Under the pieces are notes generated by a model that was not told the DNA's origin, ran no database searches, and saw only the letters and a program-made list of their open reading frames with translations. The translations under genes were made by a program, and so were the position numbers. Positions 1 to 5,840 of a DNA stretch of 6,120 bases are shown here, piece after piece. Each line of letters starts with the position of its first letter. Position 1 is the first letter of the stretch. The stretch spans positions 1-6,120 of the forward strand of contig DIXX01000078.1 in the NCBI GenBank assembly GCA_002428805.1. The letters run 5' to 3'. The stretch comes from Cetobacterium sp. UBA6069. Its GTDB lineage: Bacteria > Fusobacteriota > Fusobacteriia > Fusobacteriales > Fusobacteriaceae.

Positions 1-22
1 GGGGAGTTACCTCCCCTTTCTT
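1..22 (-). terminator. Probable intrinsic terminator hairpin downstream of the leftward chitinase operon
   Basis: Positions 1-6 (GGGGAG) and 11-16 (CTCCCC) form a perfect 6-bp GC-rich stem around a 4-nt loop, about 18 nt beyond the stop codon of the leftward chitinase. The stem stands out in otherwise AT-rich DNA. On the plus strand it is followed by TTTCTT, so it may act in both directions. The U-tract needed for leftward termination would lie outside the window and cannot be seen. Confidence 0.7.
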
Positions 23-33
23 AGTTTTATATA

Positions 34-2739
34 TTATCTTCTAGCAAGTCTGTTTAAGTAGTTTAATCTTAAAGAGTTTGCTTTAAATTTATCAAATATT
101 ACTGATGTTAATAAGTGATCTGCTTGATATAATGATGGGTAAGCTGATGTAGCTGACGAACCGTGCATATCGATTCCGTAGTCATCCATTGCGATATCCC
201 ACGAGATTACTCCCGCTAAGTTGTTATCAATTATCCATTGACACTTAGTTTCTGCTGATCTCTCATCTTCAAATGTATAGAAGATTCCTGCTTTCTCATT
301 GTATAAGTAAGGAACTTGTGCTGCTTCATCATAGTAGTAGTTGAAGTCTGCTCCGATTAGAGTTGTTCCTGCATGAGGATTAGCCGGTCCATTCATATCT
401 AGTGTTCTTACAGATACATTTTCACCTTTTATTAATTTATTTAAGTGGTGTAGAGGTAAAACTCCTGCTCCTCTTCCTCCATCCATTGTTCCTGGAGCTG
501 AACATCCTTTAGTTCCATTGCTTGCAGCATCAATATTTGTTTCAACAAATAATCCTGGCATGCTTGTTGGCCATCCTGATGTTGGCTTGAAGATTCCTGA
601 CCAACCTCTTGAATAGAATGGTGTTCCTATTGTTATCTTATTAACAGGTACTCCATAAGTTGTTGTTACAAACTTTATTAAATCGCTTATTGCCATAGCA
701 TTTCCATTTGGATTTGTTTCTACTGATGGCTCAGATGGATTTTGGAATAAGTATGATTGGTGGTTTGTTATTGAATCAAACGCTCCATGTACATCATAAG
801 TCATGTAACTAATGAAGTCACAAGTTGGATGCCATACTCCGATTCCACTCTTTAATATATGATTCTTTCCTGATACGATAGCACATGATAAGAAGTAGTA
901 TTTTCCATCCTCTTCTCCAGCTTTATCTAATGCAACTCTTAACGCTTGCATTAAGTTTGTGAATAAGAACTCTTCATCATCTGCTGCTCTTGGAGATCCT
1001 AAATCGTTTGGACTATCTACTAAATCTCCATCTCTTCTGTTACAAGGGAATTCCCAGTCGATATCTATTCCAACCATATTGAACTCTCTAATAAAGTCAA
1101 TACATCTTTGTACGAAGTGTGCTATATTGTTTGGTTGAGCTGCATCTCTAAAGAATGCTGATCTTGACCATCCTCCTAATGAAGCGATTGGCTTAACATA
1201 TGGATATTTTCTAGACATTTCGTTATACTCAGTCATAAATGCATTTGTTCCACCATAAGCTGAGAACGCTGCACCTGGATCAAATATATTTGGAGATACC
1301 TTTAAGCTTGTTCCAATTGGAGCATCTGCTGCTGATCTCTTTAAATGAGATATATCATCTTTATCTGTGAAGAAATTTCCAGTGTAATCAGGAATTACAT
1401 CTACGAATGCATATTGCATATGAGAGATTTTGTTCCATGGAGAAATTTTTGGAGTATATTTTCTTCCTCCCCATTTCCCCCACTCTGGAGTATAAGTTAT
1501 GTGCATTTTTTCCATAGGAGTTCCTAAACCTTCTACTTTAGTTATATCCATTGGCTCTAAATGTGCATTAGGTGCTGTTCCTGCTGAATCCATCATGTGG
1601 TTTCCTGGACAGTTAATAGCTGCTTCTTCTGAAGTAGATAACATTGTCCAAGGTGACCAGTCACCGTTTGTTTTAGGAGAATCTCCTTTTGAAGCCCATC
1701 CACTGTGTTTGAAATGGAATCCTTGGTAGAATACAATTTTACCAGTTGCTGATCCATATTCAATTTCTGGGTTCCACTCTGGGTAGTTACAGTATTTTAC
1801 TCCTCCATCTGGAGTTGCAATTTCAATATTTCCAGTTGTACTCTTATAGTAAACTACAACTTTATCATTTGTCTTTTCATCTCTTACATAAGTAACTTTA
1901 TAAACAAACTTTAAATCCTTATTTGATGGGAACTTAGAAGTTGATACAACATTTTTAGCTGATCCTTTGTTTCCTGCAGTATAAGTTGTATCTAATACCT
2001 CTGAAAGTTGACCATCTAAATAAACAGCTAATCTGCTATCGATAATTCCCCAAGTATTGTTTAATGTTATTTCATAGTTTCCGTTACTGTTTACAGTATG
2101 TGCCCATAAGTTTGAGTATGGTAAAGTTGCTGGGAACTCTCCATCTACTGGTGGTGGAACAACAACCTCTTCTTCGATTACTACTGTGTTTGACATGATT
2201 TGCTTGAACTTATCTGCCCAGTAGTACTTAGCTAAGAAGTGGTAGCTTCCTGGCTCAGTTGATGTAAAGTTTGCTGTAACTGATGCAGAGTTTGTAGTTA
2301 CTTTTTCTACTCTTGTATTATTTTTGTATAATTCATACTCTACAGAAGTTATTAAGTAGTCGTTTTCAGCAGTTAATAACTCTCCTACTAACTTTTTATT
2401 TAAGTTTTGTAAAATAGCTTTTATTACAACTGGCTCTAATTCAGGCTCTATTGGAGGGATAACACCATCGTGATCACACTCTCCTAATAGTCTTAAAATC
2501 TTTTGAACTAATAGCTTGAAAGATAAGTACTCCTCTAACTTTGTAACTCTAGTTAAGTTTAAAACAAAGTTATTCATTTGTTCAATTAGTGAATCTAACT
2601 CTTCACACTCTACTCCGTTGTGAGTCTCTGAGTATTTTGCATTTATGTAATTAACCTTCTCTATTGTGTTATTATATATTTTTTGAAATTCTTGTTCTCT
2701 ATCTACAATAGGAAATAAATCATTATTCATTCTTTTCAT
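34..2739 (-). CDS. Multidomain GH18 chitinase (ChiA-like) with N-terminal helical module, Ig-like domain and CBM5/12
   Basis: Predicted endo- or exo-acting chitinase of 901 aa that hydrolyses beta-1,4-GlcNAc chains. Domains seen: helical module (about 1-90); Pro/Glu linker (95-103); Ig-like beta domain (about 104-190); second beta-sandwich-like region (about 200-308); CBM5/12-like chitin-binding domain with aromatic residues (about 318-370); GH18 barrel (about 415-870). GH18 landmarks are SLGGW (520-524), VGIDIDWE (556-563, catalytic acid Glu563), MTYD (646-649) and ISWD (845-848). The region between these last two fits a ChiA-type chitin-insertion domain. The first Asp of the DxxDxDxE signature is Val556; the other three acidic residues are intact. 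No signal peptide is visible: the N-terminus is polar and helical. The start is ATG with GGAGG 12 nt upstream and an in-frame TGA just before it. It lies 30 nt after the coiled-coil gene, probably in one operon. The enzyme family is near certain; cellular location is unknown. Confidence 0.95.
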   Translation of the reverse strand: MKRMNNDLFPIVDREQEFQKIYNNTIEKVNYINAKYSETHNGVECEELDSLIEQMNNFVLNLTRVTKLEEYLSFKLLVQKILRLLGECDHDGVIPPIEPELEPVVIKAILQNLNKKLVGELLTAENDYLITSVEYELYKNNTRVEKVTTNSASVTANFTSTEPGSYHFLAKYYWADKFKQIMSNTVVIEEEVVVPPPVDGEFPATLPYSNLWAHTVNSNGNYEITLNNTWGIIDSRLAVYLDGQLSEVLDTTYTAGNKGSAKNVVSTSKFPSNKDLKFVYKVTYVRDEKTNDKVVVYYKSTTGNIEIATPDGGVKYCNYPEWNPEIEYGSATGKIVFYQGFHFKHSGWASKGDSPKTNGDWSPWTMLSTSEEAAINCPGNHMMDSAGTAPNAHLEPMDITKVEGLGTPMEKMHITYTPEWGKWGGRKYTPKISPWNKISHMQYAFVDVIPDYTGNFFTDKDDISHLKRSAADAPIGTSLKVSPNIFDPGAAFSAYGGTNAFMTEYNEMSRKYPYVKPIASLGGWSRSAFFRDAAQPNNIAHFVQRCIDFIREFNMVGIDIDWEFPCNRRDGDLVDSPNDLGSPRAADDEEFLFTNLMQALRVALDKAGEEDGKYYFLSCAIVSGKNHILKSGIGVWHPTCDFISYMTYDVHGAFDSITNHQSYLFQNPSEPSVETNPNGNAMAISDLIKFVTTTYGVPVNKITIGTPFYSRGWSGIFKPTSGWPTSMPGLFVETNIDAASNGTKGCSAPGTMDGGRGAGVLPLHHLNKLIKGENVSVRTLDMNGPANPHAGTTLIGADFNYYYDEAAQVPYLYNEKAGIFYTFEDERSAETKCQWIIDNNLAGVISWDIAMDDYGIDMHGSSATSAYPSLYQADHLLTSVIFDKFKANSLRLNYLNRLARR

Positions 2740-2751
2740 TTGTAACTTTAT

Positions 2752-2756
2752 CCTCC
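2752..2756 (-). promoter_or_regulatory. Ribosome binding site with long spacing for the leftward chitinase
   Basis: GGAGG on the minus strand lies 12 nt before the ATG at 2739, longer than the usual 5-9 nt. An in-frame TGA at 2758-2760 rules out a start further upstream, and the next Met (codon 4) would be even further away, so ATG 2739 remains the best start. The spacing suggests moderate translation. Confidence 0.6.
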
Positions 2757-2769
2757 ATCAGTAAATTTT

Positions 2770-3192
2770 TTATTTAAACATTTTATATGACTGTTCAAGA
2801 TTTGCTTGATAAGTCGATGTTTCTTTATTAAAATCTGTGTGTTTTTCTAAAAATGTAGATAATCTTGAAATCTCTTTAGATAACTTAATCAAATCATTTT
2901 CAAGCTCTTGGAATCTTCTTACTAAAGCTTCCGTTCTTGTAAAGTCCGTGCTTTTTTCCTCTAACTTAGAAAGTGTAATCTCAACTGATATTAATTTTGA
3001 AGATAATTCTGAAAAGCTTTCTCTAAATGCATTATTAAAGTTTTCGTTTCTTTTCAGAGCTTCAACATATTCTGTCTTTATTTGTAAATATTTCTCTTGG
3101 TAATACTCACATTTTTCTTCATATTCCTTATTTATAGCAATTAGATTGGCAATCTCTTTCTTTAGCTCTTTAGTTTTTTTATTAAAGAACAT
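2770..3192 (-). CDS. Small all-helical coiled-coil protein, function unknown
   Basis: A 140-aa protein that I do not recognise. It contains no Pro and no Gly, is rich in Lys, Glu, Leu and Ile, and shows heptad-like hydrophobic spacing over residues 5-45, 61-80 and 88-116, so it should be an almost continuous alpha-helical coiled coil. There is no signal peptide or membrane segment. An upstream in-frame ATG at 3207 would add five residues, but the codons after it (AAAGGAG) are themselves the Shine-Dalgarno sequence ideally placed for the ATG at 3192, so 3192 is chosen. It is the first gene of the leftward unit, 30 nt before the chitinase with no terminator between, which suggests cotranscription. 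By inference it could be a chaperone, adaptor or structural partner for the helical N-terminal module of the neighbouring chitinases, but there is no direct evidence. It shares neither their Pro/Glu linker nor their Ig-like domain. Confidence 0.8.
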   Translation of the reverse strand: MFFNKKTKELKKEIANLIAINKEYEEKCEYYQEKYLQIKTEYVEALKRNENFNNAFRESFSELSSKLISVEITLSKLEEKSTDFTRTEALVRRFQELENDLIKLSKEISRLSTFLEKHTDFNKETSTYQANLEQSYKMFK

Positions 3193-3197
3193 ACTAT

Positions 3198-3204
3198 CTC
3201 CTTT
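3198..3204 (-). promoter_or_regulatory. Ribosome binding site that fixes the coiled-coil gene start
   Basis: AAAGGAG on the minus strand ends 5 nt before the ATG at 3192. It overlaps codons 2-4 of the longer frame starting at 3207, and nothing comparable precedes 3207 (the sequence there is T-rich). This supports the shorter 140-aa protein. Confidence 0.75.
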
Positions 3205-3258
3205 CATCGTAAAAAATATCTTAAAATACTACATTATTTTTACTTATCATCATTTTTA

Positions 3259-3285
3259 ATTATATAGTTTTCAAGTATTACTCAA
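3259..3285 (-). promoter_or_regulatory. Candidate leftward promoter for the coiled-coil/chitinase operon
   Basis: On the minus strand there is a perfect -10 TATAAT (3264-3259) with TTGAGT (3285-3280) as a possible -35. The spacer is 15 nt, shorter than the preferred 17. Transcription would begin near 3252, giving a leader of about 60 nt before the start at 3192. In DNA this AT-rich, -10-like matches are common by chance, so this is a candidate only. Confidence 0.4.
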
Positions 3286-3498
3286 TTTTTTCGTTATACT
3301 TTGAATTATATTTTCATATTTTTTCTTTATTTTTTATTTAAGTTCATTTAAACTTTTATGAAAACATAATACAGTTTTTATCAAAAATAATCAACTATAT
3401 TTTTAAATTTTTTTTTAAAAACCTTCACAAACCATTCAATTCATTAACTTTATAAAAAAAAATATACAACCTTTTATTTAATAAAATTTTTTTTTGAT

Positions 3499-3527
3499 TT
3501 GAAATTTCATTCTAGTTATGCTAATAT
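3499..3527 (+). promoter_or_regulatory. Candidate rightward promoter for the second chitinase operon
   Basis: TTGAAA (3499-3504) and TAATAT (3522-3527) are separated by 17 nt, and TG at 3519-3520 gives an extended -10 (TGnTAATAT). A 9-T run at 3487-3495 just upstream could act as an UP element. An overlapping alternative is TTGATT (3494-3499) with TATGCT (3517-3522), also 17 nt apart. Transcription would start near 3534, giving a leader of about 140 nt. Confidence 0.45.
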
Positions 3528-3578
3528 AGATTAACTTATCATTAAGATTAAATATTTTTGAAGTTTTATTTCTTTTTA

Positions 3579-3608
3579 TTGAAAAAACAAGAATTAAAAA
3601 TTTAAAAT
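3579..3608 (+). promoter_or_regulatory. Second, weaker candidate rightward promoter
   Basis: TTGAAA (3579-3584) and TAAAAT (3603-3608) are 18 nt apart, about 68 nt before the TTG start at 3677. The match is reasonable but lies in nearly pure A/T sequence, where such matches occur by chance. Confidence 0.25.
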
Positions 3609-3661
3609 TATATAGAATTATAAAATTATTATGAATTAAAACTATTCTAAGATTAAAAACT

Positions 3662-3667
3662 AGGAGG
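3662..3667 (+). promoter_or_regulatory. Strong ribosome binding site supporting a TTG start
   Basis: AGGAGG lies 9 nt before the TTG at 3677. No in-frame ATG lies near it: the first in-frame ATG downstream is codon 32, and an upstream ATG at 3630 runs into a stop. The site therefore fixes the start at TTG. Confidence 0.8.
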
Positions 3668-3676
3668 TTTTTTATT

Positions 3677-5818
3677 TTGAACTCAAATAACGAACTAGAT
3701 TTTCAAGTTAGTGACTTAAAAACTAAAATTTCATCTCTGTTTGATAAATTTAAAACTCTTCAAACAAGCATGAATTTGATTATGGATATTGTTTCAACAA
3801 ATCCAGAATACAATATAACAAAAGATAAATTAGATGCTTTGGTTAATCTATCAAACAATTTAAACAGTGCTAATAGCATTAATGAATTTTATGAAATAAA
3901 AGCTTTAGCTTACGATGTTGAAAAGATGATTTTTGATTTAGAGCACATCATCGAAGGAACAGAACCAGAACTTCCTGAGCCTGAAGTTCCTGAAATTATT
4001 ATACCTGAAATAAAAACAGCTTTATTACAAGATACTGGGGTTACTCTTATTGGAACTCTAAAAGATATTGTTGATCCTGAAATAAGATTAAATAATATCG
4101 AATACAGATTGTACAAAGTAATTGGAATGGCCTCTACTGAAGTAGCTAGAATTAGTTATCCTGAGTCTCTATTCAATGTTGATTTCAACTTTAGAGAAGC
4201 TGGTAACTTCTACTTTGTAGCTACTTATTACTACGATATTCTAGATGGAGCTACATCTAGTAAAACAATTACATCTAATACTGTTACAGTTCAAGTAATA
4301 GATAAAGAGATTCCAAGCATTTGTTGTGCTGCTTTAACTAATTTTGGAAATACTCCAAAAGGACTATTAACTAAAATTGTAGATACTGATTCAGCTATCA
4401 CTGAAGTTATCTATACTTTAAAAAACACAAATAATTTAATAGTTGAAACTGTTGTAAAAAACAATCCGTTTGATCATATTGAATTCTCAGCGGTTAACGA
4501 AGGAAACTATTTCTTTAATTGTAACTGTAAATATGATCTTGGATCAAAAACTGGAGCGATTTTATTAGACTCTAACATTATCAATATAAACGGTGGTGTA
4601 GTAGAACCTAATCCTGATCCAGAGCCTAATCCAGAACCCAATCCAACTCCAGTAACAAAGTGGCCAAGAGCAATCTTCGCTCCATTTGTTGACGCTGCGA
4701 GAGATGATGTAAATTTTAAGTTTGCTTTTGCTGATAAATCTAAAGTAACTGGTGTACAGTTCTATAACTTAGGATTTATAACTGCTGATTCTAACAAAAA
4801 TCCAGCTTGGGCAGGAAACCTAAATTTACCTGGAAACAAAGGAACAAACGCTGGTCTTATGCAAGATATTGAAAGACTTAGATCTATGGGTGGAGACGTT
4901 TGTATATCATTTGGAGGACTTAACGGACCTTACTTAAATGAAGTTATAACTGACATCTCAGATTTAAAAAATAAATATAAGTCAATCATCAACAACTGGA
5001 ATTTAAGCAGAGTCGATTTCGATATGGAGCATAATAGCATTTCTGGAAATGAAACTTGTGATGCTAACAAAAGAAATCACGAAGCTATAAGACTTTTACA
5101 AGATGAATTAAAAGCTGAAGGAAGATACGTTGGAATTTGGTTCACTCTTCCGGTAATGCCTTATGGATTAAACCAAAACGAATTACTTCTTTTAGATGAT
5201 GCTATCAAAAAAGGAGTAGAAATTGAAGGAGTAAATGTTATGGCTATGTGCTATGGATCAGCTTATGCTGGAAACATGGCTGACCAATCTATATCTGCTA
5301 TGACAAACCTACATTCTCAATTAAGAACTCTTTACAACAATAACGGAATTATTAAAACTGATGATGAGCTTTGGGCTATGGTTGGTATCTGTCCTGAGAT
5401 AGGTATAAATGATACTGGTGCTGTAAACACATTCTATTTAGAAGATGTTTCTCCAGTTTTAGAGTTCTGTAAAACAAAAAATGTTGGTATGATCACATTC
5501 TGGTCTGCTAACAGAGATAAAGCAAATAACGGTTCTGAACCTAACGGTCCTGACTCTACAGGACTAACACAAGAGGAATTAGCTTTCTCAAAAGCCTTCC
5601 AAGTTTATAACAACATTAACCCTAACATAAACAATCTTGTGCCTTCAAAAGATTGTGGAGTTCATAACGGTGTTCCTGTTTGGCATCAATCATTATCTTA
5701 TCCAAACGGAAATACAAAAGTATATTACGAAGGAAAGTACTATTTAAACGGTTGGTATGTTTCTGCTTGGGATAACCCTCCTACATCAAATGAAGCATGG
5801 AAAGAAACTGCATTATAA
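3677..5818 (+). CDS. Multidomain GH18 chitinase with N-terminal helical module, two Ig-like domains and C-terminal CBM5/12
   Basis: A 713-aa predicted chitinase with a TTG start. Domains: helical module (about 1-93); Pro/Glu linker (96-110); two related Ig-like beta domains (about 109-207 and 212-305); a PNPEP-type linker (310-325); GH18 barrel (about 330-640); CBM5/12-like domain (about 665-710) with Trp669, Tyr683-684, Trp693, Trp698 and Trp708. GH18 landmarks are SFGG (411-414), SRVDFDME (444-451, catalytic acid Glu451), NVMAMCYG (520-527) and FWSANRD (608-614). These resemble the bacterial subfamily with VDFDIE and NVMAMDYG motifs, unlike the ChiA-like neighbour; Ser in place of the first signature Asp appears usual there. 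Cys525 replaces the Asp normally found before Tyr, which may alter activity. No signal peptide is visible. It begins the rightward operon and is followed 22 nt later by a protein with a related N-terminus. The fold assignment is secure; activity and secretion route are inferred. Confidence 0.94.
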   Translation: MNSNNELDFQVSDLKTKISSLFDKFKTLQTSMNLIMDIVSTNPEYNITKDKLDALVNLSNNLNSANSINEFYEIKALAYDVEKMIFDLEHIIEGTEPELPEPEVPEIIIPEIKTALLQDTGVTLIGTLKDIVDPEIRLNNIEYRLYKVIGMASTEVARISYPESLFNVDFNFREAGNFYFVATYYYDILDGATSSKTITSNTVTVQVIDKEIPSICCAALTNFGNTPKGLLTKIVDTDSAITEVIYTLKNTNNLIVETVVKNNPFDHIEFSAVNEGNYFFNCNCKYDLGSKTGAILLDSNIININGGVVEPNPDPEPNPEPNPTPVTKWPRAIFAPFVDAARDDVNFKFAFADKSKVTGVQFYNLGFITADSNKNPAWAGNLNLPGNKGTNAGLMQDIERLRSMGGDVCISFGGLNGPYLNEVITDISDLKNKYKSIINNWNLSRVDFDMEHNSISGNETCDANKRNHEAIRLLQDELKAEGRYVGIWFTLPVMPYGLNQNELLLLDDAIKKGVEIEGVNVMAMCYGSAYAGNMADQSISAMTNLHSQLRTLYNNNGIIKTDDELWAMVGICPEIGINDTGAVNTFYLEDVSPVLEFCKTKNVGMITFWSANRDKANNGSEPNGPDSTGLTQEELAFSKAFQVYNNINPNINNLVPSKDCGVHNGVPVWHQSLSYPNGNTKVYYEGKYYLNGWYVSAWDNPPTSNEAWKETAL
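4604..4651 (+). repeat. Short Pro-Asn/Glu repeat encoding an interdomain linker
   Basis: Residues 310-325 of the second chitinase are built of tandem PNPDPE, PNPE and PNP units. The DNA shows matching degenerate repeats of CCTAATCC and CCAGA. The linker separates the two Ig-like domains from the GH18 barrel and should be extended and flexible. The repeat could change length by slippage. Confidence 0.75.
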
Positions 5819-5828
5819 TTTTTTAAAC

Positions 5829-5834
5829 AAGGAG
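5829..5834 (+). promoter_or_regulatory. Ribosome binding site of the third module-bearing gene
   Basis: AAGGAG ends 6 nt before the ATG at 5841. This is a near-optimal site and supports a real gene starting there although it is cut off by the window edge. Confidence 0.8.
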
Positions 5835-5840
5835 TGTGTA

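Larger units (their letters stand above)
3193..3676. other. Divergent AT-rich intergenic region
   Basis: This stretch of about 480 bases separates the two divergent operons and holds no credible gene. G+C is only around a sixth to a fifth of bases where counted, well below the flanking coding DNA. It contains 9-base homopolymer runs at 3408-3416 (T), 3454-3462 (A) and 3487-3495 (T), which would bend the DNA or act as UP-element-like sequence, and candidate promoters in both directions, listed separately. No tRNA, riboswitch or convincing intrinsic terminator was seen. Confidence 0.8.

Noticed and set aside
1345..1729. Two overlapping plus-strand open frames of 60 and 76 codons
   Set aside because: They lie antisense inside the leftward chitinase, whose frame encodes recognisable CBM5/12 and GH18 sequence; their products show no domain character.
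2723..2758. 11-codon minus-strand frame overlapping the start of the leftward chitinase (possible leader peptide)
   Set aside because: Its ATG overlaps the GGAGG site used by the chitinase and it has no ribosome binding site of its own that can be separated from that; too short to support.
2837..3103. Plus-strand open frame of 88 codons
   Set aside because: It is antisense to the coiled-coil gene, which has a well-placed ribosome binding site and coherent composition; this frame mirrors its Lys/Glu-rich codons.
3543..3657. Direct repeat TAAGATTAAA at 3543-3552 and 3648-3657 as a possible regulator site
   Set aside because: The same 10-mer also occurs inside coding DNA near 4082 and, on the minus strand, near 62-71, so it looks like chance in AT-rich sequence.
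3193..3676. Search for a riboswitch, small RNA gene, tRNA or CRISPR repeat in the intergenic region
   Set aside because: No GC-rich conserved stem, cloverleaf or regularly spaced repeat is present; only A/T runs and weak palindromes.
3910..4116. Minus-strand open frame of 68 codons
   Set aside because: It is antisense to the linker and first Ig-like domain of the second chitinase; the Ser/Gly-rich run is the complement of the Pro/Glu linker.
34..5818. Tc-toxin, contractile injection or phage identity of the locus
   Set aside because: The idea is kept as a hypothesis only: no tail, sheath, baseplate, holin, TcA/TcB/TcC or integrase sequence is present in the window.
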